Shown here one piece after another: positions 7,595 through 16,870 of a DNA stretch of 64,000 bases. The DNA lies in assembly GCA_045659025.1 (NCBI GenBank), contig JAZOWA010000034.1, forward strand, positions 1 to 64,000, in the 5' to 3' direction. The notes below the pieces were generated by a model. The model made no database searches, was not told where the DNA came from, and saw only the letters and a list, made by a program, of their open reading frames with translations. Made by a program: the position numbers and the translations under genes. This stretch comes from SIG455 sp045659025. GTDB taxonomy: Bacteria; Bacillota; Clostridia; UMGS1810. Each line of letters opens with the position of its first letter. Position 1 is the first letter of the stretch.

Positions 7595-10066
7595 TTACCT
7601 TTCCACTTCTTCCATATCGAAGGATTCGATAATATCGCCTTCCTTGATATCGTTGAAGTTTTCAATACCGATACCGCACTCGTAACCGGAGGCAACTTCT
7701 TTGGCGTCGTCTTTGAATCTCTTCAATGATGCGAGCACGCCTTCGTGGATTACTATGCCGTCACGCACGATACGTACCTGGGAGTTACGCAGGATCTTAC
7801 CTTCCTGAACATAACCACCGGCGATAGTACCTACGCCTGATACCTTGAAGGTGTTACGTACTTCTGCCTGACCGTAAACAACTTCTTTGAATTCAGGAGC
7901 AAGCATACCCTTCATAGCGGATTCGATTTCTTCGATTGCGGTATAGATTACTCTGTAAGTTCTGATATCTACATTGTCCCTTGCGGCGGTAGATACTGCC
8001 TGTGCATTAGGACGTACGTTAAAGCCGACAATGATTGCATTGGATGCGGCGGCGAGCATAACGTCACTCTCTGTAATACCACCAACACCGCCGTGGATGC
8101 AGGCAACTCTTACTTCCTCGTTAGAGAGCTTTTCAAGTGACTGTTTAACTGCCTCAACGCTACCCTGAACGTCTGCTTTTACGATAATGTTGAGAGTCTT
8201 CATTTCGCCGTCCTTGATGTGTTCAAAGAGTGAATCAAGGGAAACGGCTTTTCTTGCCTGGTTAGCTTCTTCTTTTGCCTTGAACTTTCTTGCCTCAACT
8301 ACTTCTCTTGCCTTACGCTCGTCGGAAACCGCATAGAAGAGGTCACCGCCCTCGGGCACTTCGCTGAGACCGATAATCTCAACAGGCACAGAAGGACCTG
8401 CTTTTTTAACCTGATTGCCTCTGTCGTCAACCATTGCTCTTACTCTACCAACAGCTGTACCTGCCACCACGATATCACCTACACGGAGAGTACCGTTCTG
8501 TACGAGTACGGTGGCAACGGGGCCTCTGCCCTTGTCGAGCTGTGCTTCAACTACGGTACCTTTACCCATTCTGTCGGGGTTGGCTTTGAGTTCTTTCATA
8601 TCGGCAACGAGGGTAACCATCTCGAGAAGCTCATCAATACCCTGATTGAATTTAGCAGAGATAGGCACACAGATGGTATCGCCACCCCATTCCTCGGGAA
8701 CGAGGTCATACTCTGTGAGTTCCTGCTTGATTCTGTCGGGGTTAGCCGCTTCTTTGTCGATCTTGTTGATTGCAACGATAATGGTAACACCTGCCGCTTT
8801 GGCGTGGTTGATTGCCTCAACTGTCTGGGGCATGATACCGTCATCTGCCGCAACAACGATGATTGCAATATCAGTTACCTGAGCACCACGGAGACGCATA
8901 GCGGTAAACGCTTCGTGACCGGGGGTGTCAAGGAATGTGATTTTCTTATCGTGGATACGCACTCTGTACGCACCGATGTGCTGGGTGATACCACCTGCCT
9001 CACGGGCAGTTACGTTGGTATTTCTGATAGCATCAAGGAGTGAAGTCTTACCGTGGTCAACGTGACCCATAACAACCACAACGGGTGAACGGGGCTGGAG
9101 TGACTCGGGAGCATCCTCAACGTCATTGAAGAGTTTGTCTTCTTCGGTTACGATAATGAGCTTCTGTACGATAAAGCCAAGGTCTTCACCAACCAATGTG
9201 GCGGTGTCAAAGTCAATGGTCTGGGATACAGATGCCATAATGCCGAGCTCAAAGAGTTTTTTCACAACGGTAGTAGCAGGCACCTTCATAAGCTCTGCAA
9301 ACTCACCTACGGAAATCTCCTCGGGCACTTCGATGGTAACGGGGCCCTTCTTCTCTTCTTCCTTCTTCTTGGGAGCGGCCTTCTGCATTACTGCCTTCTC
9401 CTGCTTTTTGGGACCCTTCTTGATTTTCTGCATCTTCTCAACATCGGTGTCAATATCTACAAGCTTCTCAATTTTCTCGGTGTCGAGTTTGTCGAGGTCA
9501 ACCACGTTCTGACGGGTGTCGATAGTCTTGCGGGTATCCTCTTTCTTGATTTCGATGCTTTCAATATCGCTGTTTTCAGAAACAGAGCGTCTGAGCTTCT
9601 CAAGTTCTTCCTTGCGCTGTTTCTCTATCTCTGCCTTCTTCTGCTTCTCAAGGCGTTCCTGCTCTTTCTTTTTGGCAATCTTCTCTGCCTTTTCCTTGGC
9701 AAGCTTATCTTCCTCTGCCTTCTTGGCAGCGGCTGCTTCCTCGGCTGCCTTCTTAGCAGCTGCTTCTTCTGCTTCCTTGGCTGCCTTCTCTGCTGCTTCC
9801 TTGGCTGCTTTCTCCTTGGCTGCCTTTGCCTTTTCCTTCTCTCTCTGAGCAGAAAGGGCTTCGTTTATCTTGGTGTAAGCATCAAAGATGGTATCGCCGT
9901 TGTTGTATTTGGGCAGATGCTTTGTGAAAAACACGTTTATTTCCTCGTCAGTAATAGATGAGGAAGTATTCTTTTTGTCTATATCATATTCCACCAGAAG
10001 TTCGGAAAGCTGTTTGCTTGTGATACCCAGCTTCTTGGCAAAATCCGTGAGTTTGATTTTTGTCAT
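7595..10066 (-). CDS. infB: Translation initiation factor IF-2
   Basis: 823 residues, a GTPase that places initiator tRNA on the 30S subunit. The N-terminal IF2_N module (1-55) is followed by a long Ala/Glu/Lys-rich charged helix (about 70-165), a second IF2_N-like segment near 250, and then the G domain. The G domain has GHVDHGKTSLLDAI, GITQHIGAYRV, DTPGHEAF and NKIDK motifs, followed by domains II-IV. The start ATG follows GGAGGTGAAGTATT and overlaps the ylxQ stop by 4 bases. Confidence 0.96.
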   Translation of the reverse strand: MTKIKLTDFAKKLGITSKQLSELLVEYDIDKKNTSSSITDEEINVFFTKHLPKYNNGDTIFDAYTKINEALSAQREKEKAKAAKEKAAKEAAEKAAKEAEEAAAKKAAEEAAAAKKAEEDKLAKEKAEKIAKKKEQERLEKQKKAEIEKQRKEELEKLRRSVSENSDIESIEIKKEDTRKTIDTRQNVVDLDKLDTEKIEKLVDIDTDVEKMQKIKKGPKKQEKAVMQKAAPKKKEEEKKGPVTIEVPEEISVGEFAELMKVPATTVVKKLFELGIMASVSQTIDFDTATLVGEDLGFIVQKLIIVTEEDKLFNDVEDAPESLQPRSPVVVVMGHVDHGKTSLLDAIRNTNVTAREAGGITQHIGAYRVRIHDKKITFLDTPGHEAFTAMRLRGAQVTDIAIIVVAADDGIMPQTVEAINHAKAAGVTIIVAINKIDKEAANPDRIKQELTEYDLVPEEWGGDTICVPISAKFNQGIDELLEMVTLVADMKELKANPDRMGKGTVVEAQLDKGRGPVATVLVQNGTLRVGDIVVAGTAVGRVRAMVDDRGNQVKKAGPSVPVEIIGLSEVPEGGDLFYAVSDERKAREVVEARKFKAKEEANQARKAVSLDSLFEHIKDGEMKTLNIIVKADVQGSVEAVKQSLEKLSNEEVRVACIHGGVGGITESDVMLAAASNAIIVGFNVRPNAQAVSTAARDNVDIRTYRVIYTAIEEIESAMKGMLAPEFKEVVYGQAEVRNTFKVSGVGTIAGGYVQEGKILRNSQVRIVRDGIVIHEGVLASLKRFKDDAKEVASGYECGIGIENFNDIKEGDIIESFDMEEVER

Positions 10067-10392
10067 AATACTTCACCTCCGTTAATATTTGCAGCAAAAG
10101 ATTTTTCTATACTTTTGGCGAATCCGTCATCACATACGGCTATCGCGGCACAAAAGCTTTTGCCGATAGAGTGACCCAACTCCTCCTTGGTGCCTGCAAG
10201 ATGGTACGTTACATTATAATATGCACAACTGTCGGTAATGCTCTTTAAGGTATTGGCACCCGTGTCGGATGCAATTATAACGATTGAGGCATTGCCTGCT
10301 CTTATTGCTTCTTTGACATTTGCCTCACCGTGGACAATCTTACCTGCCTTCTTGGCAAGGGAAACCGTGGTTGGAATTTTAATTTTGATCAC
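10063..10392 (-). CDS. ylxQ: L7Ae/L30e-family RNA-binding protein (YlxQ)
   Basis: 109 residues of the L7Ae/L30e/Gadd45 fold, known to bind kink-turn-like RNA; the cellular role of YlxQ is still unclear. The N-terminal SLAKKAGKIVHGEANVKEAI helix-turn region is characteristic. The start is GTG at 10392 inside the end of rnpM (14-base overlap), with AGGA only one base upstream, so the exact start is uncertain. Position between ylxR and infB is conserved across Firmicutes. Confidence 0.85.
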   Translation of the reverse strand: MIKIKIPTTVSLAKKAGKIVHGEANVKEAIRAGNASIVIIASDTGANTLKSITDSCAYYNVTYHLAGTKEELGHSIGKSFCAAIAVCDDGFAKSIEKSFAANINGGEVL

Positions 10393-10639
10393 TTCCTGTT
10401 ATATTTGACAATTCATCAAAAATTTCAGCGGGAACGGACGCACGCAAAATGTGGTTAAGGCGTTTTTTCTTTATCGCCTTGTCAAGACAGTCACGGTTTT
10501 TGCAGAGGTAAGCACCTCTGCCTTTTGTGGCATTAACCTTGAAGGAACCGTCCTTTAATACGGCAACTCTTATTAGAGTGTCCTTATCTGCCTTGCATCC
10601 GCATCCTGCACAAGTCCTTGTGTTGGCGGGGTTTCTCAT
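10379..10639 (-). CDS. rnpM: YlxR-family protein RnpM (RNase P modulator)
   Basis: 86 residues. Motifs RTCAGCGCKADKDTLIRV and the GRGAYLC segment with C-x4-C define the YlxR family, recently described as a modulator of RNase P. The start ATG overlaps the nusA stop (GGAATGA), with a GACGAGGA Shine-Dalgarno in the nusA end. It belongs to the rimP-nusA-infB operon. Confidence 0.9.
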   Translation of the reverse strand: MRNPANTRTCAGCGCKADKDTLIRVAVLKDGSFKVNATKGRGAYLCKNRDCLDKAIKKKRLNHILRASVPAEIFDELSNITGSDQN

Positions 10640-11817
10640 TCCTCGTCGTCACCGTCTTTGCTGAAAGAACCCAAATCACCGGTAAAGATATCACCGATGG
10701 TGTTTGTAGCGGTTCCCCAGTCGCTGTAATTATCGATTTCTGTATCGGGCTTGATATCAATCTTGAATCCGCAAAGCTTAACTGCAAGACGTGCATTCTG
10801 TCCGTTCTTACCGATGGCAAGTGACAATGCATTGGGATCAACAAACACCATTGCCGCATGGTCAACGGGGTTGATTTTGATATCTGTGATTTCAACGGGG
10901 GAGAAAGCGGAACGAATCATCTTGATGGGATCATCGTAGTAGAGCACGATGTCAATCTTCTCACCGCCGAGTTCGTCCATAACCTTCTGGATACGCATAC
11001 CGTTTTTACCTACACATGCACCGATGGGCTCAACGTTGCTGTTGTGAGATACAACTGCCACCTTTGTTCTGGAGCCTGCCACTCTGGAAATCGCTTTGAT
11101 TTCTACAGTGCCGTCGGCAATCTCGGGAACCTCGAGCTTGAGGAGGTTCTCTACGAGACCTGTTCTTGTTCTTGATACCATGATTGCGGGCTCGTTGAAA
11201 CGTGCCTTCTCGGTCTTTACATTAGCCACATAGAGCTTGAGCTGCTGATGGAAATAGTAACGGTCTGTGGGAGACTGCTCGTTGGCGGGGAGGATTGCTT
11301 CAAGCTCACCTACCTGTTTGCCAAGGCCGATACCGATATCCACATAGATGTCGTTACCCTTGCTGCGCTGGATGATACCTGTAATCATACCGTTCTCCAA
11401 TGCGGCAAACTCAGAGAGCATAATCTGTCTCTCAGCTTCTCTGACCTTCTGTACTACCATCTGCTTTGCTGCCTGAGCGGCGATTCTGCCAAACTCTGCA
11501 GGTGTGTCCTCGATATTCAATATATCACCAACCTCAATGGAAGCATCATACTTTACTGCTTCCTCGAGACTGATCTGGATCATATCGTCTTCGATATCAT
11601 CGTCAGAAGCAAGGACTTCCTTCTGGATGTACACCTTGATTTCACCTGTTTTTCTGTTGATGTCTACTTTGAAATTTTCGCTTGTTGTGTTGTAGTTCTT
11701 TTTGTAAGCAGATACCATACCTGCCTCAAGAGATTCAAGTACAATCTCTTTGTCAATGCCTTTCTGCTCTGCGATCTCGTTAAGAGCGCGCATGAATTCT
11801 GAGTTTAATTTACCCAT
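10636..11817 (-). CDS. nusA: Transcription termination/antitermination factor NusA
   Basis: 393 residues. It binds RNA polymerase and nascent RNA and stimulates pausing and hairpin termination. The N-terminal polymerase-binding domain (1-125) is followed by an S1 domain (about 135-200), then KH1 and KH2 with VGKNGMRIQKV and IGKNGQNARLA. The C-terminus is short and acidic (SFSKDGDDEE), without the extra repeats of enterobacterial NusA. The start has AAGGAGG 10 bases upstream. It is the probable regulator of its own operon leader (see 12342-12378). Confidence 0.95.
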   Translation of the reverse strand: MGKLNSEFMRALNEIAEQKGIDKEIVLESLEAGMVSAYKKNYNTTSENFKVDINRKTGEIKVYIQKEVLASDDDIEDDMIQISLEEAVKYDASIEVGDILNIEDTPAEFGRIAAQAAKQMVVQKVREAERQIMLSEFAALENGMITGIIQRSKGNDIYVDIGIGLGKQVGELEAILPANEQSPTDRYYFHQQLKLYVANVKTEKARFNEPAIMVSRTRTGLVENLLKLEVPEIADGTVEIKAISRVAGSRTKVAVVSHNSNVEPIGACVGKNGMRIQKVMDELGGEKIDIVLYYDDPIKMIRSAFSPVEITDIKINPVDHAAMVFVDPNALSLAIGKNGQNARLAVKLCGFKIDIKPDTEIDNYSDWGTATNTIGDIFTGDLGSFSKDGDDEE

Positions 11818-11852
11818 TTTTCTAAATCCCTCCTGTATAAAATTAAATTTAA

Positions 11853-12329
11853 TTAAAATAATCCTTCTAAACTGAGTCGTACTGAGGTGGTCTCTGCCAG
11901 CTTGATTGAGAAATCACCCTTTGCAAGTTCTACGGTGACAACTCCATCCTCAAATCCCTTGAGGGTGCCTGTTAAGCACTTTGCACCATCGATTGCCTTG
12001 TATAAACCGATGTCCACCTTACTGCCGATGAACCTTGCAAAATGCTCATCCTTGCGGAGCACTCTGTCAATTCCCGGGGTAGACACCTCCAGCATATACG
12101 CCTTGTCAATCGGGTCTGCCTTGTCAAGCTCGTCAGACAGTTCTCTGGAGATTGCCTCGCAATCGTCTAATGAAGCACTGCCTTCACCGCTTGCCGTGTC
12201 AATGAATACCCGCAAAAAATAGTCACTGCCTTCTTTGACAAACTCAATGTCATACACGGCGCAGTTTGACTTCTTTGCGATTGGTGTCACGATCTTCTCG
12301 ATCGTCTCGCATACATCTGCCTTCCTCAT
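11853..12329 (-). CDS. rimP: Ribosome maturation factor RimP
   Basis: About 158 residues, needed for 30S maturation. The N-terminal alpha/beta domain has CAVYDIEFVKEGSDYFLRVF and the SLDDCEAISRELSDELD segment, then the VSTPGIDRVL motif; the C-terminal part is SH3-like. GTG at 12332 and ATG at 12329 are adjacent; ATG at 12329 has AGGAG at ideal 7-base spacing and is preferred. First gene of the operon. Confidence 0.93.
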   Translation of the reverse strand: MRKADVCETIEKIVTPIAKKSNCAVYDIEFVKEGSDYFLRVFIDTASGEGSASLDDCEAISRELSDELDKADPIDKAYMLEVSTPGIDRVLRKDEHFARFIGSKVDIGLYKAIDGAKCLTGTLKGFEDGVVTVELAKGDFSIKLAETTSVRLSLEGLF

Positions 12330-12341
12330 CACATCACTCCT

Positions 12342-12378
12342 GAAAATATAAGAAAGAGTGGGTTTGTCAACCCACTCC
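12342..12378 (-). promoter_or_regulatory. Terminator-like hairpin in the rimP-nusA leader (attenuator candidate)
   Basis: On the minus strand a perfect 9-bp stem (GAGTGGGTT with AACCCACTC) with a 4-base loop is followed by an interrupted U-tract, TTTCTTATATTTT. It lies between the promoter at 12406-12434 and the rimP Shine-Dalgarno. The weak U-tract is what is expected of a NusA-dependent intrinsic terminator. NusA autoregulation through such a leader terminator is established in Bacillus subtilis; here it is inferred. Confidence 0.6.
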
Positions 12379-12405
12379 TTCCGAATAAATATTGTCTACT
12401 GTCAT

Positions 12406-12434
12406 ATAATACCACACAAATCAAGGATTTGCAA
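12406..12434 (-). promoter_or_regulatory. Promoter of the rimP-nusA-infB operon
   Basis: On the minus strand TTGCAA (12429-12434), 17 bases, TATTAT (12406-12411). Leader of about 70 bases before rimP. Confidence 0.65.
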
Positions 12435-12451
12435 GAGTTTTTTTGATATTT

Positions 12452-13609
12452 TTATATTTTTACCGGGGATGTCATATAATCTCTCCCTGCGATGCGTATG
12501 TCTTTGTCCTCGCAGGAAAGGGAAGCGATATCGGTGGCAAGGATATCATAGGTGAACGTGCTGTTTGCTTTTCCCTTGAAATCCGCCGTCTTCGTCACGA
12601 TATCAAGCTCACTTGTGTCCTTCACACTCTTTATAAGGGAAGCGCCCGCATCCGTCATGCCAAGCACCCTCACATAGTCGCACTCTTTGCCCTTTTCCAT
12701 ACCGATTGTGGCGGCAAGGATAGTTCTTTTGACACGGCTGAGGGTGTACCGCTTGCTTGATGCTCTCTCAAAGAGTTCTTCCAAAGACGAGCTTTTTCTG
12801 GATGCATCAATGAGTCGGTTTTCAAATCCATCCTCAATTCCGGGTATGCCCGCAAGTCTTTCGGGAGATGCGGTTCTTATCAAACCCAGTATGAATCCCT
12901 CAAGGTTTTTCATATAATATCTGGACGAGTCCGCATCAAAGGGGGAGAGGTGGGAGATATCCTCACCATTGGAAATAAGATTTCTCAAATGACTTGAGGA
13001 TGCATACACTCCGTCAGTCACGTCACTGTCGTGGGGAGCGAAGATGCGCTTTACAGGCACAATATTGCCCGAGGGCATACCGCATTTTATCATGGCTGAT
13101 ATATAACTTGCACCCAGCATACTGTTGGGGTTGTCTATAATATTGGCAAGGTGTGGGTAGAGGGCAGATACCGCCTTGCGAAGTGCAAAGGGATATCCCT
13201 CGCCCTTTGCCATAAGGGCTCTGATTTCTTCCTTGAGCGTCTCGTCTTCACCTGCAAGGATTTCACCGCATTCTATGAGGTGCTCCGTATCGTCACATTC
13301 CGTGCCGAAGCTTATGGCAGATGCAAGGCGGGATTTTGACAGCAGATTTATTCCCCCATAGGCAAACATCTCTGCGGACTGGAGCACGTACCAGACGGGC
13401 AGTTCAATTACTAAATCCGCACCGTTTTCCAGAGCGCATTTCGCCCTTGTCCATTTGTCAAACAGCGCCACCTCGCCCCTCTGCACAAAGGAGCCACTCA
13501 TCACGCACACCACTGCATCAGCTCCCGATGCCTTTTTTGCCTCGGCTATCTGGTGCCTGTGCCCGTTGTGAAAAGGGTTGTACTCGCATATAATACCTAT
13601 GGATTTCAT
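12452..13609 (-). CDS. tmcAL: tRNA(Met) cytidine acetate ligase
   Basis: About 385 residues of the nucleotidyltransferase-like family (formerly YlbM/DUF795) that makes N4-acetylcytidine at the wobble position of elongator tRNA-Met, using acetate and ATP. The N-terminal motif GIICEYNPFHNGHRHQI carries the HxGH-type nucleotide-binding site. Further typical segments are VCVMSGSFVQRGEVALFDKW and VIELPVWYVLQSAE. The reading frame is open to 13657, but ATG 13609 has AGGTGGTGAG at good spacing and starts exactly at the conserved N-terminus. Confidence 0.9.
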   Translation of the reverse strand: MKSIGIICEYNPFHNGHRHQIAEAKKASGADAVVCVMSGSFVQRGEVALFDKWTRAKCALENGADLVIELPVWYVLQSAEMFAYGGINLLSKSRLASAISFGTECDDTEHLIECGEILAGEDETLKEEIRALMAKGEGYPFALRKAVSALYPHLANIIDNPNSMLGASYISAMIKCGMPSGNIVPVKRIFAPHDSDVTDGVYASSSHLRNLISNGEDISHLSPFDADSSRYYMKNLEGFILGLIRTASPERLAGIPGIEDGFENRLIDASRKSSSLEELFERASSKRYTLSRVKRTILAATIGMEKGKECDYVRVLGMTDAGASLIKSVKDTSELDIVTKTADFKGKANSTFTYDILATDIASLSCEDKDIRIAGRDYMTSPVKI

Positions 13610-13689
13610 CTGCTCACCACCTTTTGTTTCAACCTCTATAAATCTATTATACATCAAGAAAGCAAAAAATCAATAACAAACCATCAAAC

Positions 13690-13718
13690 TTGACACCACG
13701 CCAACCGTTGTGTATAAT
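13690..13718 (+). promoter_or_regulatory. Consensus promoter of tRNA-Arg
   Basis: TTGACA (13690-13695), 17 bases, TATAAT (13713-13718): a perfect SigA match, 32 bases before the tRNA. Confidence 0.85.
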
Positions 13719-13750
13719 ATTAGCGGTAAATCCATACTATTTTATAGCAT

Positions 13751-13824
13751 GCGCCTGTAGCTCAGCTGGATAGAGTGTCAGACTCCGACTCTGGAGGTCG
13801 TGCGTTCGAATCGCATCAGGCGTA
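13751..13824 (+). tRNA. tRNA-Arg(CCG)
   Basis: 74 bases with a full cloverleaf. Acceptor is GCGCCTG with CAGGCGT (one G-U), D-stem GCTC/GAGT, anticodon stem TCAGA/TCTGG around loop CTCCGAC (anticodon CCG, reading CGG), T-arm GTGCG-TTCGAAT-CGCAT. CCA is not encoded. It is flanked by its own promoter and terminator. Confidence 0.95.
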
Positions 13825-13825
13825 T

Positions 13826-13858
13826 AAAAAAACGACAAGTTTCGGCTTGTCGTTTTTT
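13826..13858 (+). terminator. Terminator of tRNA-Arg
   Basis: Stem AAAAAACGACAAG with CTTGTCGTTTTTT around a 6-base loop directly after the tRNA. Confidence 0.85.
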
Positions 13859-13971
13859 CATTAATATAAATTCCTGACGGATTTCAAGGCTTTTTGACAA
13901 AGTTATGTGCCATAATCGTGTTTTTTGAGCATTTCCTCCCTGAGGAGCACCGCCGAAACAAGTGCTTTTGT

Positions 13972-15357
13972 TTATGCGGTTGTAAGTTTCTCCGACGCCA
14001 ATCGTTTCTTTCTGGCAAATATGATGTAGAAGCAAACGGCATGGGCACAGGCAGTAATGGCCCAGCTGATGGAGTACACCACAAAGAGAGAGCCGACTGT
14101 GCGCAACGCACCAAACACAGTGTAAACCCACATTATACGCACACCGCAGGTGCCGAATACGGACATTATCATAGGCAAAGTGGAATATCCCATACTGCGT
14201 ACGCCTGCAAGATACATTTCCATTATACCGCACAGAAATACTGGCAGCCATATATATTTTGCACATATCACGCCAATTTCGATGATTGCGGGGTCGGTGA
14301 TGTATATGGAGAGCAGATTTCTTGCGAAAACGAATGCCACTCCCGATATGATTGAGCCAAGCACCACAATGAACAGCATATTGGTGTATATAACCTTCTT
14401 GATTCTGTCCAGCTTGCCTGCACCGTAATTCTGGCTGGAGAAGGTGAGGGCGGCGCTGTAGAATGCATTGCATATTACATATAAAAATCCCTGAATGTTG
14501 TTGGTGGCGGCAAAGGCGGCCATTACACCACCGCCAAGGGAGTTAACTGCTGATTGTACTGCGATATTGGAGAGGGAGAAGGTCATGCCGTTAAGCCCTG
14601 TGGGGATACCCACTTTAAGAGTCTCCTTTATACAATCCTTGTGGAATTTAAGGTTTTTGAATTCTATGCGGATTGCACTGTCGTCGGCCACGAGGCAAAG
14701 CACAATCCTCACCGCAGATATATACTGGGAGATAACCGTGGCAAGGGCCACACCGTCAACCGACATATCGAAGAACACTATGAATATTACATTGAGTACC
14801 ACGTTTATAACGCCCGATACAAGGATGATGTTCAAGGGACGTTTGGTATCGCCCTTTGCGTTGAGCAGAGCCGAGCCGAAGTTGTATACCATAGATGCAG
14901 GCACTCCTGCACAGTAAATGCGTATGTAGAGGGTTGACAGGTCAATTACTTCCACGGGGGAGTTCATAAGGAGCAGGGCGGGCTTTGCCAACATCGCACC
15001 TATAAGACCGAACACCGTACCTGCAATAATACTGATGAGGATTGCCGTGTGGGCAAATTTTGATACCATATCAAACCGCTTTTCACCGATAGAACGGGCG
15101 GTGAGGATGTTGGTAGCCACCGACATTCCCAGCAGAAGATTAAGGAGCAGGTTTATCAGCGATCCCGTAGAGCCTACCGCCGCCAGAGCGGTGTCACCAC
15201 AGAATTTACTTACCACTACCACGTCTGCCGCATTGAAAAGGAGCTGTGCCACCCTTGATACCATAAGAGGCAGGGCAAAGATGAGTATGTTTTTGACGAT
15301 GGGACCATTGCACATATCCATCATTTTTGCAGAAGAATTGATTTTTGCAGTGCTCAT
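13972..15357 (-). CDS. MATE-family multidrug/metabolite efflux transporter
   Basis: 461 residues with 12 predicted membrane segments in two homologous bundles, an inner-membrane cation-coupled antiporter. The N-terminal NILIFALPLMVSRVAQLLFN and AADVVVVSKFCGDTALAAVG segments and the second-half start VGIPTGLNGMTFSLSNIAVQ are typical of the DinF/NorM superfamily. The substrate cannot be read from sequence. ATG 15357 has AAGGTG upstream. It runs the same way as murC with a 63-base gap. About 110 bases to the tRNA terminator downstream hold nothing recognisable. Confidence 0.88.
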   Translation of the reverse strand: MSTAKINSSAKMMDMCNGPIVKNILIFALPLMVSRVAQLLFNAADVVVVSKFCGDTALAAVGSTGSLINLLLNLLLGMSVATNILTARSIGEKRFDMVSKFAHTAILISIIAGTVFGLIGAMLAKPALLLMNSPVEVIDLSTLYIRIYCAGVPASMVYNFGSALLNAKGDTKRPLNIILVSGVINVVLNVIFIVFFDMSVDGVALATVISQYISAVRIVLCLVADDSAIRIEFKNLKFHKDCIKETLKVGIPTGLNGMTFSLSNIAVQSAVNSLGGGVMAAFAATNNIQGFLYVICNAFYSAALTFSSQNYGAGKLDRIKKVIYTNMLFIVVLGSIISGVAFVFARNLLSIYITDPAIIEIGVICAKYIWLPVFLCGIMEMYLAGVRSMGYSTLPMIMSVFGTCGVRIMWVYTVFGALRTVGSLFVVYSISWAITACAHAVCFYIIFARKKRLASEKLTTA

Positions 15358-15420
15358 TTGTGTTTCACCTTGCTTTTAGTTCGTATTGTTTTATACTGAA
15401 GTGTTGATGATTTATGATAC

Positions 15421-16773
15421 TCAGTTCTTTGCAAGGAACATTTCCCCGACCTTGAATATATCACCTGCGCCCATGGTGACTATGATGTCCCCGGGCATTG
15501 CATTGTCTTCAAAATATTTTAAGATGTTGTCAAATCCGCTTATATACTCCGCACCTTCAATGGCGTCTGCCAGTTGAGATGAGTGTACAAGACCCGTGTC
15601 TTTCTCCCTTGCGGCATAGATATCTGAAATGATAAGATTATCCGCATCCGAGAGAGCATCTGCAAACTCATCAAACAAGGTGAGAGTTCTTGTGTAGGTG
15701 TGGGGTTGGAATACTATCCACCGCTTTTTGCAGTTTATCTTGCTTATGGCAGAGAGGGTGGCTTTTATCTCGGTAGGGTGGTGGGCATAATCGTCAATCA
15801 CAAGGATACCGTTTGCCTCACCTTTTTTCTCAAATCTGCGTTTTGCGCCTTTGAATTTCTCAATACCCCTTTTGATTCCCTCTGTATTGTCCGTGAGGAC
15901 GAGGGATGCGGCTATGGTGCAGAGGGCGTTGTATATATTGTGTTCACCGGGTACTCCCAGGGTGACTGTCATTATGGTATCATTACCTTTTTTAATATCA
16001 AAGGTGGGATATCCGAAATCGTCATAGGATATGTTGACTGCTTTGTAATCACCCTTTGCAATACCCACGGATATAACGGGGCATTTTGCACCCACAGATG
16101 CCTTCACACACTCTTCGTCATCTCCGTTTATGATAAGGGCACCGCCCTCGGGGATAAGCCGGGCAAAGGATTCAAAAGCACTTACCACATCATCTAAATC
16201 CTTGTAATAGTCAAGGTGGTCTGCCTCAATATTGAGTATAACTCCGATAAAGGGGGCAAATTTTAAGAAATTGCGTTTGTATTCGCAGGCCTCGGTCACC
16301 ATATAATCGCTGTTGCTGATTTTGAGGTTACCACCGATAATATCCAGCTCACCGCCTACCATAACCGTGGGATCAAGTCCTGATTCTTCCAGTGTGTAGG
16401 TGAGCATAGAGGTTGAGGTGGTCTTGCCGTGGGTGCCTGCAACTGCCACGGGGTAGGGGAAAGAACGCATGATATTGCCTATCATCTCTGCCCTCTCAAC
16501 CAAGGGGATGCCCTTCTCCTTTGCGGCTACAAGCTCGGGGTTGTCTGCGGCAATAGCCGAGGTATATACGATGATATCGGGGGATTTGATACAATCTGCG
16601 CTGTGGGGAATAGTGATTTTGGCACCGAGAGCTTCCAACTCTGCGGTGATTTTGGTGGCGGTGATATCAGAACCCGACACCGCTACACCCTTTGATATAA
16701 GTATCTTTGCAATGGCACTCATACTGATACCGCCAATGCCTATAAAATGTACATTTTTATACAAAACACTCAT
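15421..16773 (-). CDS. murC: UDP-N-acetylmuramate--L-alanine ligase
   Basis: About 450 residues. It adds L-alanine to UDP-MurNAc in peptidoglycan precursor synthesis. The N-terminal Rossmann motif is HFIGIGGISMSAIAKIL, the ATP loop is AGTHGKTTSTSML, and further Mur-ligase signatures include LNIEADHLDYY and DDYAHHPTEI. The frame is open to 16923, but a promoter with -10 at 16805-16810 puts transcription start near 16798, ruling out the long form. ATG 16773 (MSVLYKN) fits the family but has GGGAG directly abutting; ATG 16788 or a GTG/TTG a few codons in are alternatives. Confidence 0.92.
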   Translation of the reverse strand: MSVLYKNVHFIGIGGISMSAIAKILISKGVAVSGSDITATKITAELEALGAKITIPHSADCIKSPDIIVYTSAIAADNPELVAAKEKGIPLVERAEMIGNIMRSFPYPVAVAGTHGKTTSTSMLTYTLEESGLDPTVMVGGELDIIGGNLKISNSDYMVTEACEYKRNFLKFAPFIGVILNIEADHLDYYKDLDDVVSAFESFARLIPEGGALIINGDDEECVKASVGAKCPVISVGIAKGDYKAVNISYDDFGYPTFDIKKGNDTIMTVTLGVPGEHNIYNALCTIAASLVLTDNTEGIKRGIEKFKGAKRRFEKKGEANGILVIDDYAHHPTEIKATLSAISKINCKKRWIVFQPHTYTRTLTLFDEFADALSDADNLIISDIYAAREKDTGLVHSSQLADAIEGAEYISGFDNILKYFEDNAMPGDIIVTMGAGDIFKVGEMFLAKN

Positions 16774-16804
16774 CTCCCGAACAAACATATTTCCCATAAT
16801 AATT

Positions 16805-16833
16805 ATTCTATCAATACGGGGTAAAAAAGTCAA
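16805..16833 (-). promoter_or_regulatory. Promoter of murC
   Basis: On the minus strand TTGACT (16828-16833), 17 bases, TAGAAT (16805-16810). It limits murC to starts downstream of about 16798. Confidence 0.7.
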
Positions 16834-16870
16834 TATATTATGACAACTTACAGGGGTTAAATATACCGCG

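Noticed and set aside
9516..9848. Long open frame antisense to infB
   Set aside because: It mirrors the Ala/Glu/Lys-rich repeat of IF-2; the Ser/Ala-rich product has no start signal and is a shadow.
13778..14473. Open frame spanning tRNA-Arg and antisense/alternate to the MATE gene
   Set aside because: It runs through the tRNA and its terminator and has His/Cys-rich shadow composition.
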